Shown here: positions 11,901 to 25,124 of the stretch, piece by piece
Numbering within the stretch: position 1 is the first letter of the stretch
Layout: each line of letters begins with the position of its first letter
From: Epiperipatus broadwayi
Lineage: Eukaryota > Onychophora > Udeonychophora > Euonychophora > Peripatidae
Assembly: GCA_028023455.1 (NCBI GenBank)
Contig: JAQFVV010012497.1
Span: 2,544,001-2,608,000, forward strand
Length of the DNA: 64,000 nt
Direction of reading: 5' to 3'
The notes under the pieces: model-generated
What the model was told of the DNA's origin: nothing
What the model saw: the letters and a program-made list of their open reading frames with translations, nothing else
Database searches by the model: none
Position numbers and translations under genes: made by a program

Positions 11901-13500
11901 ATACTGAATTTTGAAATGAAAGCATGGAGCAACTATAAATTAATTCAATCATTTTAGTTGTTATATTTAACTTGAAATGAAAATATGGGGTATTCATAAA
12001 TTAATAAGAATTAATTAATTCATGGATGTCCCATGCTTTTATTTTGACTTGACTTTATATTTGAAGAAAAAAATCATTTTTTTTTTTTTTTGGTTTTTAG
12101 TGCATTATTACTCATCAATATAAATAAAAGTAATTTTTACAAAATATTTTTAATACATATTATTTATATTTTTTAGGATTTTGGATATTTTCTAAACAAT
12201 TTTGCCATATATGTAATATTTGAAATGAAACTTTTATGCATTAAAAATTGTTTATAGGATTTTTTAGTTTAGGAAGGCAAGTTTTAGTTAAACAATCAAT
12301 AGAAATTAAGTGTTATCTGTTGTCATTTCTTTTTTTTTTTTTATTGTAATTAACTGTATAATCACAAAATTAAACAAAAGAATATTTTTAAAAACAATAT
12401 CACCACCTAGTGTATATTAAAAATTTATCAAATCAATAGTGATGCACTTTATTTAATTCACTGGACAATTCTGAAATATTGCATTGTTATCTAACATGTG
12501 TACAAAATTTGAAAAAAGTCCATTAGATAAAAGTATATTAAAAATCTGTTACAAGATATGACCCAAATAAAGAAATAAACAGAACTTCTAAGTCAGATAA
12601 AAGTTTGTTTGTTTTTGGAAAACATTAAAAAAGTTTTATAACATAACATTAAAAGGTTATGTATTTAACATCTTTTGGTTCAAGTTGTATTAACAATCTA
12701 GAACTGCCAATGGCTTTATTCAGAAACCAGTCTAGTAGCTCTCAGTTTTTATAATTTTGGATGGAAATTTAATTATGAAGATTTACAATCTTAATTCATA
12801 TTAATCTATAGAAAACAATTTCAATATTATACACTGAAAAACTTTCATAATGTTTTATTATTATATATTAAATATAATTTATATTATTAAAAAAATAGCA
12901 TATTTACAAAATTAAGCACAATTGAAAATACAGATTCTTTATTATGAATATAATTTATATTATGAAAAAAAAACAGCATGGTTACAAAATTAAATAAAAT
13001 TAAAAATACAGATTTCAAAATAATGCCCAGAGATATTTATGCTGACCTTTGGAACCTATTAAAAATTGAATCCTAAATTTAATATAATAATTGATCAGAC
13101 TGATTACCTAAACTATATATTCATGGGTTTAATCAATAATTGTTTTTTTAAATAAAATATCACAAAAGAAAAAAGGGTTTTATAGTTATGATTACTTTAA
13201 TTTACTAGTTTATGCTATATGACAAAATATTCTTTTGAAGTCTAAAAGTAACTGAGCTATCTATAATTAATTTTTATTTGTATATTTTAGTAGTGGTAAA
13301 TTAAAATTTATATCACCTATTTTTTGTTTTTATTGTATGTGTACATATATATTTCCAAAAGTTTCAATGAAATATTTCAAACCTAAAGTATATCAATGAC
13401 TCCTAAGATGCATTTCAATGTAACTAATCTCTTCTACAGGATAAACCCTTGCATAGTTTTTAATATGCTGCATTATACCAATTCACTTTAGAAAATTGTT
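8981..13500. other. AT-rich desert
   Basis: 4.5 kb of AT-rich DNA with no frame of note, no RNA gene and no well-defined repeat. Only homopolymers and short A/T tracts were seen. This is consistent with intergenic or intronic sequence. Confidence 0.6.
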
Positions 13501-13514
13501 TTTTGATCCGTTGG

Positions 13515-14777
13515 TACTTGAGTATTAACACTGCAACACGGAGCATGTATTAGATCTATAGCAACTGTTCATATTCATATCAATCCGCTGATAACTCTCT
13601 GTAATCTTGTGATCTAACCAAAATAACGTGTACACAGATCTTGTACATAACTTTCTTCAGCAAAAAAAAAGAATGTGTACAAAGATCTTGTACATGGTAT
13701 TTTGACAAGAATTACAAAGTTATTGGAAGGTTGATATGAATGACAACAGGCACAGTGGATCTAATACATGCTCCGTGTTGCAGAAATAAAAATAAGTAAA
13801 AGTAAAAAAAATAGTAAAACAACGTTAACAAAAAACTTTTAAGAATGACATTTAAAATAAAATTTCAACATTAACAAGTTTCAAATATGTACGACTTTCA
13901 ACATTAACAAAAAAAAAATGTGACTTGAAAAAAAAGATGCGACTAAAAAACTAACAACTTTTAAGAATGACATTTAAAATAAAAAATAAATTGCAATATT
14001 ACAATAATGACACCATTAATCAAAAAAATAGTTAGCTTAAATATACACCAAACAAACAGTAAATGATTTTGATTTTTAAGTAATTTGGATAAAAATACAT
14101 TAACTATATTCCTACGACACTTACCACATAATATATAACAGGAATTTACACGTTAAAACCAAACTTTTGATATTTAGTATTACTACAGAAAATGGAGATC
14201 TGCAGTAAAAATTTTTGCTCCGAAAATTAAACTGTGTGATTACAAAGTGTGCTGGAATTTTCATAAAACTGTTAAATAAATGTCTTTTTTTTTTTAAATA
14301 AAGAAATTAAACCAAAAACTACAAAAAAAAATGCTTGTCATGCTATCCCTTTGTCCTGACTTCGATTTTCATAATAAAAAATTTGTCTGTTTCCCTACAT
14401 AGGTCACCAACATCCACATTCCCTTGTGAATGCTGATTTTAGTGTTGCAACTTCAGACATTATAACGCTATTGCTTGTCACTGATGTCAGGATGCCTTGT
14501 TGTTGAAAATAGAGCACTGCATTCATTTCAGTACTTGATAATTTCCAAAATTGTCAAAATATTACAAAAAAAAAAAAATTGCATTAAAAAAAAAATGTTG
14601 CTGATAGAAAAGATCGTCTTGAAAAAAAAAAATCTTTTTGTTTAAAAAAAAACATTTTCACGTATACTCACAGGGATTATTTTCTTTCAATTTAAACATC
14701 ATCGCAGCATTATACATTTATTGTGTGTGTTAAAAGGCCTCCTATCTCTCCTACAATGCAGCTTTAATACTCAAGTA
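13515..14777. mobile_element. Candidate outer inverted-repeat element, about 1.26 kb
   Basis: The 14-base sequence 'tacttgagtattaa' (13515-13528) recurs as its exact reverse complement at 14764-14777, with partial pairing continuing outward through 'gatc'. The interval lacks a recognisable transposase. Two copies of 'acttttaagaatgacattt' lie inside (about 13836 and 13957). A TIR element is the simplest reading, but the arms are short. Confidence 0.35.
13531..13783. mobile_element. Fold-back (MITE-like) element with perfect 26-bp inverted ends
   Basis: Bases 13531-13556 (beginning 'ctgcaacacggagcatg') are an exact reverse complement of 13758-13783. Inside, a second pairing brings together two copies of 'agatcttgtacat', at about 13635 and 13682, around a short A-rich loop. 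The element begins immediately inside the outer 14-bp repeat. It has no coding capacity and would form a long hairpin if transcribed. Confidence 0.65.
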
Positions 14778-14790
14778 TCGATCTATTTGT

Positions 14791-15780
14791 TTACAGCAAT
14801 CACTTTTCACTAAATACATATATTATTATTAATTATTATTATTAAGTTAAATATTATTATATTACTTTATCATGTAATTTTAAATTTAATAAGTTCAAAT
14901 ATATTGATGAGGAGTTACTATATAAGGTTGGGAATAACTGATGTGATTTGTATGTGTCAAAATGCATCTTAGATGAATTTAGTGTATTTTGTGAGACTCT
15001 AGAAATATATATTTGATATATAAGAGGATGTATTGTGTAACTTCAAAAAACATAAAATCATGATGTGTGAATCAAAATACATAAAAGGTTATGACAAATT
15101 GCCATGCAGCTAAGTAAAAAGTATTATATATATTTGAACTCATTATTAGTTTATTCCAAGACAGATATTCATTAATCACTGCAAAGTGTGAGATTCATTT
15201 TATTAATTAACCTTAATCATAAAAAAATCCATATCAAAAATATATAATAAATAGACAAATAAATTTTACATGAATAAAAAATGTTTAACTTACAATAATT
15301 GGAGCTGAAATTTCTCCAAATATATTTACATATTTCCAGCGTTTTTTAATCCATTCATTATATACTTTGATGATGGGTTTCTTGATCAAGATTAATAAAA
15401 TGAATTTCTGATTCTGCCTTGATTAATAAATATTTATATTGGAATAGATTAATTTAAGTAAAATGATCACAGTACAGAATATTTGTTTTATATTGTAATG
15501 TTTATTTATATACGTTACAAATATATTGGCATTGGGTAAAAAAAAAAACTAAAAGATAAAAGTGGATTTAAAATTTTGTTCAGTAAATTTTTTTTTAAAA
15601 AAAAAAACGTACAATGAGGGTTGAATTATTCTTCTTATTTTTTTTTATGTGATTAGTAATAACAGTAATTGGAGAGAACAAAAGAATTCCAAAAGCAAGT
15701 AAAAAAAGATAAGCTGAAAGTAGAAATACTCAAATTAATTAAAGATGGCCGAAAACTTGAAGAAAATAAAGACTTTATTA
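14791..15780. other. AT-rich DNA with no recognisable gene
   Basis: No frame, RNA gene or clear repeat was recognised; A/T homopolymers dominate. Confidence 0.55.
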
Positions 15781-15804
15781 CATAAAATTTATAAAGACTG
15801 GATA

Positions 15805-16665
15805 AGATTAAAAAGGCATGGTACTAGCATGCGCAGAAGTCCTGAAAACTGGATATAAAAAGGAGGGATCCGGTTGAAGGAAGGTCTTGTTCGTTTTGTT
15901 TCTCTAGTTGGTCTTGGATAACATTGATATATCCAAGATCGCTTTCGCTAAGGAATTCGGCATGTCGCAGTGAACCGGAGCTTCTGAAAACATCGGACCT
16001 AATGATGTACACCAGGAAAAGCCTTCATGACCGACTGGGAAATGGACCACAAGATCAAGCAATAACCAAAAGGCCGAGCTCATTATAACCAAAAAACTAT
16101 GCATAGTTATCTACTACTGAATTCATGAAACTTACGGTAAGAATAATTATCCTGATTGTGACAAAGTTAACTATTTAAAACTACTCGTAAAATATACGTA
16201 TAAAAGAATCCCAAAGGACTTAATTTTTCTATATGAGAGACTCTTATTTAACCAAGAACTTTTGTTTATTTTAACTGATATTTATATTTTCTGGATATTT
16301 CCCACCTGAATTAAATGTGTTCACTCCAAGGTATTAATTAGCTACTTAACATGAAGTATTTTAGTTTGTCAAAATTAAAAATATTTCTAATATCAATTCT
16401 CATTTGTGCGTTATTAATAATAGTTATTATTTTTTATTATTAAATTTATTTTTAGTGTAATAAGATTTAAACGTAAGTTATCTTTGCCAATATGTTTCAA
16501 TATGCCCAGGACTAATAATCGTAAAAATCATTAATTCTCATTACGGTAGAATTACCGCCCCTTAAAAAAAAAATATAATAAAAATCTTTTTATTTTTTTT
16601 TGTTTTACAACTTGCGAGAGGTGCTGGCGACATATTTCAGCGGATTCTTAGGAATTCTGGCGCCC
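15805..16665 (+). mobile_element. LTR-retrotransposon-like block (possible LTR plus primer-binding site)
   Basis: From about 15.8 to 16.1 kb the base composition becomes clearly less AT-rich. A TATA-like 'ggatataaaaagg' lies at about 15852, and a GC-rich 200-base stretch follows. At about 16657 the sequence 'tggcgccca' appears, equal to the first bases of the classic tRNA-Lys primer-binding site of many LTR elements. No gag or pol follows. LTR limits and a second LTR were not found, so this may be a truncated 5' end. Two short minus-strand frames here are accidental. Confidence 0.3.
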
Positions 16666-19600
16666 ATAGTAAATAAAATTAAAAGTTGATTTTGTCAATA
16701 GCACAATTCGTAACAATTAATAGGCTGAAGTTGATCAGGAAAAATAGCTGTGTTTTTAGAATAGAAATACAACTTTCTTCTTTTTTGACATAGCTTGATC
16801 AACTCACGCGCAGTTTATATTAGCGTGTAAAGGCCTAGCAAAACGGAAAACGTTATAATATTATCTTGCTAATATTAATATAAGATGATCGATATTTATA
16901 TTTACATGAACAATTGATTTCAATTCAAGGCTTCTGATGATAGTTTGTTGCTTAAAATTTATACAAACTGCAAAAAGATCTGTTAATTTATTCATATTAT
17001 ATTGTAACAGAATATCAAATAATGAATATTTAATGCATGGTAGTAGTCAATAGGATATATATAAATAGGCTTACAGTTTTACTTCCCATTTAAATTTATA
17101 CAATTCTTTATAAGAATGTATGAGAATTTAAACTCTGACATTAACAGGTATTAGAAATAATTGATAGACATATTGAGAATTCAATTATATTTCCAGACCA
17201 TCATTCCCATCAATGTTATACTGAATGAGTCTACCTCTTGCCACTATAAATAATATTATTTATTTAAAACATATGTCATACTGCAGATTAAAGTGCTCCA
17301 TCTAAAGTGACAAACATTTGTAGGCTGGGTTCATATTCCTCCCTAGTTTCTTAGATGTTAGCCGCTTCATTTACCCATTACTAGCTCAAAAGAAAAACAT
17401 GGCAATGTATCACTAGGTGTGTGTATAATAGCTATTTTTAATTCGGTTTGGAATGAAAGAGAGAAATAGACAACTAGGCTTAATACGAATGTAATAAAAC
17501 AAAACTTTATTCACAATATTTACACTCCTTTTTTGATGCTTAGGGATGAATTCGACAAATAAATAAAATATACATATTTTAGGTGAGTATATATTCATAT
17601 TGGAGAAAATTCATTTAGTTAGATTGATGTTTACAACCAATATAAAAATAATCATATAATTATTATTATTTAACCATTGCTTTAATCATACAAATAAAAA
17701 TTGGTAAAATATCAATCAATTAATTCTAATAAATATTAAATATTAATACTTGAACAAAAAAAATAATTAAAAATTGTATTTGCTTTAGAGTTTTAAAAAA
17801 ATTACTTTGAGATAAAAAAAAATTAAATATATATTTAAAGGGAAAACAAAATGTTAAAACTATTTCAAGAAAATTAATATTAATTTTAATATTTACTATA
17901 AATAAATATAATATAAAGGCATTTTATTTTAAATAAAAATTAATCTTACCATAGTACCAGATTTCTGATCTTACACTTTAGTTTACTAAAAATATAGGTT
18001 TGAACCTTTTTTAAAAAAATTTATCGGGACGACAATTTTTAAGATCTAAGGCTTCATTTGATGTAGTTTTCTTGGGTTATTCTCTGGATAGAATGCATAT
18101 GATAGAATTATATCTTCATCATGGATAAGCTGTCAGAAATCATGTGAAATATGATAAGTACTGCTAGCTCTAAATCCTCACTAGTTGGCGCATGTAAGAA
18201 TGACACACTTTTAAAATTGACATCTGCAGAAAGTTATGCCAGATTTAGTTGGCTAGTGCAATAATTAGATTTTCACACCAGCATAATGTAATTTTCTACT
18301 ATTGCACATTTTTCCATATTAGCTGTATTGACAATTTACAAGTTAGCTCTACATTTTAATCACCTTAATTTTCTGGAATGCTGTTACACATTATATTTGC
18401 TGGTTAAAGTAATCCAAAGGTCCTTGATAATGAGAATTAAAAAAAAAATTTTTTCCCCTCTAAACACAAGAATTCCTTCACATTTTTATTTATTTATACA
18501 AATGCTATTCAAGATTAGGATAATAGATCCAGGTACTTTTATCTATTAATATTGATTTTTCTGTTTGTTTTGTATTTGTAATTCAAATTTGCAAATGTTT
18601 ATTTGTCTGAATATCAAAATGGTTTCTTTCTTCTTTACACTTTCACTTTCAGTGAAATTCACCATAATCATACCTCCTACAAATTAATTTAAACAAAAAA
18701 ATTTACATTCTTTTTTCTTCTTTTTTTAAATACATATATATATCTTGCTGGCATAAATAAGAATTAAAAAAAATAGCTTGTGACTTTTATAGGAAAAAAT
18801 TAATTCCAACCTGAGTACTTTGCTTAAAGTTTTTTTCTTCTTTCTTTTTTTTATATACCTCCTTTAATGTGCAGGTGAAAAGCTTGTAAAATTAGAATAC
18901 ATTTATTTCAAATGTGATGGGATCTAAATCAGTACAATGTATATATATATGCTGATAGATTATTGCAATGTGGTGTTAAGATGATGGATGCATTGATAAA
19001 AATAAAAAACTTGGAAATATCTTTGCAGTGCACAATGAATAGATGAATAAATAGTAACTGGTCTCTATCTTGTGTGAAAGTGATGCAGCAAAAAAGTATC
19101 AAAGTGCTAAAATAGTTGTAGAAACTCGGGTGTTTAATATCTCTAATTCAACTATCAAGTAAATATTATTTGCAAAATGCATGCATAATGAGAAAGAGTG
19201 ATCTGAGTTTCTTCACTGGTAGAAGATTAATATTGCAATGAGATAAGGATTGCATTGATAAAAACAAAAAAAAAACTTGAAGTATATATATACACTTACA
19301 ACAACAAAAAAAAAAATAGGGAAAAAGCACACCATCTTATATATTTTGTACCCCCCCCCCCCAAACAAAACTTGAATAATGCATGCACATATATATTTAC
19401 AGCGTAAGAAGAAACAAACACAAATTTATGTACATAATTATTTAAAGACTGGAATGACTGAAATATAGATTAAGTAATAATATTTTCTGATATTTTTGAA
19501 ATATTGGAAGTTATTTGAGACTGTATTTTTTTAAAAAGATCTATCTATTTGATACATATATTTTATTTTATTTATTTCTGATTTTGAGAAAAACCTATAC

Positions 19601-20400
19601 TTTTAATCTAACAAAGAGAGAAAGCTATTTTTGTTTGCTTATTAAGATGAAGACTGTAAAAGAAATTATCCAACAAAAAAAAAATGTAATCCATTCCATA
19701 GAAGTGAGACCAACAAAAATAACCTGCTAATTTAAGAGCTTCATTATTCTGATTAATAATGGATTTCTTCCTGTTATCTTCTAAACAATGACTCTAATGA
19801 GTCCAACCAGTCCAAAATAACACTTTGCAGTGAATCTGGCTAAGCATGCAGTCAGTGTCTTAACATTCCTAAGCTTATGTACATGTCCACATTCCTACTG
19901 GGAACAGCTGTAATCTGATGTGATTGAATTTTCATATTCAAATTCATGTCTTCTAGATTAGTTGGAGCATTGGTGATCCTTCTAATGCTTAGGATCTATA
20001 TTATAACCAGTTGGATTACATGGTACACCCATAATAATATAGTGTGTATGTGTATATATATATATAAAGTAAAGGAAAAGTAGAAATAAACACAGACAAA
20101 TTTTTGTAGATATTTTTCTACATTTCCTAAAATAAAATAATAATAAGTAAAGAGTTAAATAATAACTCTGATTTAAAATAAAAATTGTTTTATAAATTAA
20201 ACTTTTAAAAGGTCTGATAAATATTATTTGTAATTCTAATTTTGAAATGTAAAAACACCATACTTATTTTTGAAATTTTTTAATTAATTAAACAAAATTT
20301 TTATCTATTAGAAATCCCCTAAATTAAAACATATGTTTTTAGAGGGATTAGAGAGATAAAAATAAAAACTGTATTCAATCAAGGTGTTGTTATCACCTGA
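16666..20400. other. AT-rich DNA, mostly unassigned
   Basis: No gene was recognised. It includes a 12-base C run at 19351-19362. Two loosely similar blocks lie at about 18960-19030 and 19220-19280 and share 'attgcaatg' and 'tgcattgataaaaa'. A phrase near 19187, 'gagaaagagtgatctgag', recurs almost intact near 38800. The short open frames have no domain signature. Confidence 0.45.
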
Positions 20401-20465
20401 GATGATTTTATAAAAAGGGCTGATAAAAAATATCAGTCAGTCTGGACAATAATTTTTGTAAGAAC

Positions 20466-20526
20466 GGTCAGCTAAAAAGTTGGTTACAATAACTTGATGA
20501 AATGCAGCAGTTGGTTTTAGCTGACC
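20466..20526. other. 12-bp perfect hairpin
   Basis: 'ggtcagctaaaa' at 20466-20477 is exactly complementary to 'ttttagctgacc' at 20515-20526, leaving a 37-base loop. It lies in a GC-richer island (about 20400-20850) where frames on both strands are open for 60-90 codons but match no family I know. Confidence 0.5.
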
Positions 20527-23100
20527 ATAGAATTTGCAGAATAGCTACCAAAAACTGATGTAGCTGAAGGCAAGATAGTAGACTGTTTTCCTTAGCAGGA
20601 GTTTGGAATTTACATGGAGAAAAATGACCCACTTCTTTGTGCTGAAATTCATAGCCTTAAACATGGAGAAGACAGTTGCTTGTCTGAAATCTATCAAACC
20701 AAGACCACTGCTTGCCTGGAACAGTTCTATACAGACGGGAAACCAACTACGGACCAACATTATACATGGATTATACTTTTTCCTGATGATGACGATTCCT
20801 AAAACCAAACTTACCAGGGAATCCAAGCTTGCTGAAGAAGCAATTATATATATATGCTGACGTATCTAAAGGCAGAGAAGAACAGATAAAATACATACTG
20901 TACAGCTGTGGTGAGTAAAGTTATATATGATAATAAAATTTTAAATAATTTCTTTAGTAAAATTACATTTTGAAAGTGATGGGTGAATTTATACTTTTTA
21001 TGTTTATGGTGGGTGTATAGTTGAACAGGGCTGTCTGGATGCAGTGTGTTCATGATGCTCCGAAGTATAGGCTCGGCACTGTCTAGACCAAGATATTGAG
21101 CTCCCAGGGTAATCCAGTGGTGAATATATACAGGCCTCATGAATAGACCTCATTTATATCCCTAAGTCCCACAGAGATGAGCAGGGTTGGCTCAATGCCT
21201 TTTTCCCCCTTTTTTTTCTCTGGATACTATTCTTTGAGGATGATCTGTCTAAGTACTTAGATGGGGCAGTGCTTAAAAATGAGTTATTTTCTCATGATGT
21301 CATGGAGCATTGGGTACTTGATAGCTTGTCATGGCATGGGGAGTTGCAGTACACATATTCACTTTTGCTATATCACCTTGCCTACTTCATCAGCATTAAC
21401 TCATTAAGCAGAAAGACATCTTAAAAATTTATATATTTTTATTCTATAAAATATTAGTTTAAAATCGTTTATTAAAGAAGAAAAAAACTGTTTTAAGTTA
21501 TATTTATAATTTAGAAAAAAAAAGTACAAACAAAGTTATAATTAATAGTCAAGAAAAAGATTTCCAAAAATATTTTAGACTAGGAAAAAGAAAGACATTT
21601 TAAATCAATTAACTGTCAAAAATTTGATAGTTCTTATTTTAAAGAAAAGAACTATATTCAGCAAAGAGATTAAATTGCGAAAATAATCTTTCATAATTTT
21701 ATTGTGATAAATACAAATGTTATGTATATAAATTAATGTTTCGCACATCTGTGCAAATTATATATATACGTGTTTCAGTAAACCTAGTATGTAAAATGTA
21801 TTTCATTTAACTGAAACTTCAATCATTTATTGTATTTTATATAATTTAAGATTTTGATAATTATTTTGTAACAAGTCAAATAGGTTCAGAAAATTCATGC
21901 ACATGTACATATGTGTGCGTATATATGTCAATTGTATTGTAAATAACAAAGTGTATCAGATAGACACTTATATGTAAAATTTTGATAATTTTTTTTTAAT
22001 TAAATGTAAATTCCAACATGTTTATTTTGTATCAAGCAACATGCCTGTGTGCTGAATGGGTTTTAAATAAACCTAATGTATTAATCATGTAAATCCATGT
22101 AAAAATTTTAGTGAGTATATAATTATATATAGTTTTCAAAATAAGAACCCTTATAAGATCTAAATTCGTTTTTATCGTTATTAATAAACTTATTTAATTG
22201 TTAAAAATTGTTTCCATCATCTCTTGGTCACAAACAGTAATGGAGCTTATGTTCTCTGAGCTAGATTCGTGCATGGGATGAATATATAAATGGGGATGTA
22301 TTTAGTGCTTTTGGGGCATCCAGTGATGATCAATCATCATCCTGGTTGGCACATAAGGTTATACTCTTTAAAGCCCATGCACTATTTTTTATTTTAGTTT
22401 AGCCTTATTAGGAGTTAAGTTTAAAGTTGGTCAATATAAGTGGCCTGAGCATTGATCATGATCAGCATGTTTTTGTATTCCAGCATTATTGTTTGATTCT
22501 TATGCATTCTAATGGATGAGCACTTAAATGGTGCATCTAAGTTGTGTTTAAATAAGTGTCCAAGGTGGCAAAGGCTCAACAGTTAGCCTGGCCTACAGAA
22601 GACACGATCTAGTCACAAAGTTGACTGTGGATTTATATTTTTTTATTGCTCAAGTCCAGGGACAAGATCGACTTGATATATTGTACTGATTGTTTATTCC
22701 CATCAATGATGATGATGGATGGTTATTTCTCTCGAGTATTTACTTGTTCTTATTTTTTTAATTATAATGCTGGTGGATTTTAGTAGCTGGCTGATCTCTC
22801 AATGATCTCTGAGGTCATAATCTCATCCTCATTACCCCGATCCTATTTTCCTACCACCCCATCTTGTTACAATATATTACACTGATCAAAACTGCTGACT
22901 CACAATCTAATTCTAACTTTGTTAAAACCTTTGTTTTTGTATTTATTGGTAAAATACTTAATAATGAAATAAAAGTATACATGATTAATGTCATTATTTC
23001 CTTATAAATACTTTTTAGTGCAGATTTACTTATCTACTTCCTCAATATAATTTAAAACTCATTGACTTAAATATGTTTTCTGAGTTCATAAATTCACAAT
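20527..23100. other. Mixed-composition DNA with two GC-richer islands, unassigned
   Basis: Islands at about 21010-21400 and 22210-22720 are less AT-rich and free of homopolymers. They contain no long frame and no recognisable protein. They may be decayed mobile elements or untranslated exons. Confidence 0.3.
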
Positions 23101-23110
23101 ATATTCATTA

Positions 23111-25124
23111 ATATAGGGTATATGAGCACAGACTTTCACACGACCAACCACTCTCCACTCTATCAATAACACTGATGCACTCCAGCACATATATGCTGAA
23201 AAGATAAATAATCATCAATATACATATTTCATGCTAAACCAGCAATCATCAGTTGGTCCAGATTATCATCTCCCATACATATATACTATAAGTGCTCAGA
23301 TATATATTAAGATAGACAATCTTCATACTTTAATGGATAGGCTCCAATCTATTACATCCTCCAACTCTTCAACCATCCATCCAATTGAAAATCTGATGAT
23401 GAAATGCTCGAAGGCCACCCTGAGGCCAAGATTCTTGTCACACCCATGTTGACCTAAAGTCAATCTGAACCCCACATGTACAGGACATAATCCATTAAAT
23501 ACATATGCAAGGAAGAGCAGACATCTCTATAATGTAATAACTGAAACACAGGCTTATTATATACCTGTGTCTATATATATAATATAGGATATATGAGCAC
23601 AGACTTTCACATGACCAACCACTCTCCACTCTATCTAATAACACTGATACACTCCAGCACATATATGCTGAAAAGATAAATAATCACCAATATATGTATT
23701 TCATGCTAAACCAGCAATCATCAGTTGGTCCAGATTATCATCTCCCACACATATATACTATAAGTGCTCAGATATATATTAAGATAGACAATCTTCATAC
23801 TTTAATGGACAGGCTCCAATCTATTACACCCTCCAACTCTTCAACCGTCCATCCAATTGAAAATCTGATGATGGAATGCTCGAAGGCTACCCTGAGGCTG
23901 AGATTCTTGTCACACCCATGTTGACCTAAAGTCAATATGAACCCCACATAATCCATTAAATACATATGCAAGGATGGACAGACATCTCTATAATGTAATA
24001 ACTGAAACACAGGCTTATTATATACATGTGTCTATATATGTAATATAGGGTATATGAGCACAGACTTTCACACGACCAACCACTCTCCACTCTATCTGAT
24101 AATACTGATACACTCCAGCACATATATGCTGAAAAGATAAATAATCACCAATATACGTATTTCATGCTAAACCAGCAATCATCAGTTGGTCCAGATTATC
24201 ATCTCCCACACATATATACTATAAATGCTCAGATATATATTAAGATAGACAATCTTCATACTTTAATGGACAGGCTCCAATCTATTTCACCCTCCAACTC
24301 TTCATCCTTCGAGCATTCCATCATCAGATTTTCAATTGGATGAATGGTTGAAGAGTTGGAGGGTGTAATAGATTGGAGCCTGTCCATTAAAGTATGAAGA
24401 TTGTCTATCTTAATATATATCTGAGCACTTATAGTATATATGTGTTGGAGATGATAATCTGGACCAACTGATGATTGCTGGTTTAGCATGAAATACGTAT
24501 ATTGGTGATTATTTATCTTTTCAGCATATATGTGCTGGAGTGTATCAGTGTTATTAGATAGAGTGGAGAGTGGTTGGTCGTGTGAAAGTCGGTGCTCATA
24601 TACCCTATATTACATATATAGACACAGATATATAATAAGCCTGTGTTTCAGTTATTACATTATAGAAATGTCTGCCCGTCCTTGCATATGTATTTAATGG
24701 ATTATGTCCTGTACATGTGGGGTTCATATTGACTTTAGGTCAACATGGGTGTGACAAGAATCTCAGCCTCAGGGTGGCCTTTGAGCATTCCATCATCAGA
24801 TTTTCAATTGGATGGACGGTTGAAGAGTTGGAGGGTGTAATAGATTGGAGCCTGTCCATTAAAGTATGAAGATTGTCTATCTTAATATATATCTGAGCAC
24901 TTATAGTATATATGTGTGGGAGATGATAATCTGGACCAACTGATGATTGCTGGTTTAGCATGAAATACATATATTGGTGATTATTTATCTTTTCAGCATA
25001 TATGTGCTGGAGTTATCAGTGTTATTAGATAGAGTGGAGAGTGGTTGGTCGTGTGAAAGTCTGTGCTCATATACCCTATATTACATATGTAGACACAGGT
25101 ATATAATAAGCCTGTGTTTCAGTT
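23111..25124. repeat. Family A cluster: tandem copies folded into a large palindrome
   Basis: Three plus-strand copies start with 'gagcacagactttcac' or close variants at 23124, 23595 and 24056 (spacing 471 and 461). They are followed by two minus-strand copies whose matching ends are 471 bases apart (24597 and 25068). The third plus copy is cut at 24304, and the inverted copies start after a 44-base spacer. The copies are very similar, so the array is young or homogenised. Frames of about 70-77 codons repeated through it are by-products and recur in every copy. Confidence 0.9.
23539..25124. repeat. Imperfect inverted repeat, arms about 766 and 776 bp
   Basis: Left arm 23539-24304 pairs with right arm 24349-25124 around a 44-base spacer. 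Both arms begin and end at the same family A landmarks ('aactgaaacacagg' outside, 'ccaactcttca' inside). A transcript across it would form a very long double-stranded RNA. Confidence 0.85.

Noticed and set aside
16731-16806. Inverted repeat 'agttgatca'/'tgatcaact'
   Set aside because: Nine-base arms about 60 bases apart are not unusual in AT-rich DNA of this size and no element features surround them.
20545-20860. Overlapping 62-93-codon frames on both strands as a host exon
   Set aside because: Three competing frames are open over the same bases, none with a known motif or clear splice sites, so the openness probably reflects base composition.
23231-24970. Repeated 71-77-codon frames starting MLNQQSSVGPDYHL
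   Set aside because: They occur in every family A copy, on both strands, and have no start or stop conservation beyond the repeat; they are shadows of the repeat, not a gene family.
23111-25124. CRISPR-like array
   Set aside because: Units are ~470 bp without short repeats and unique spacers, and the genome is eukaryotic.
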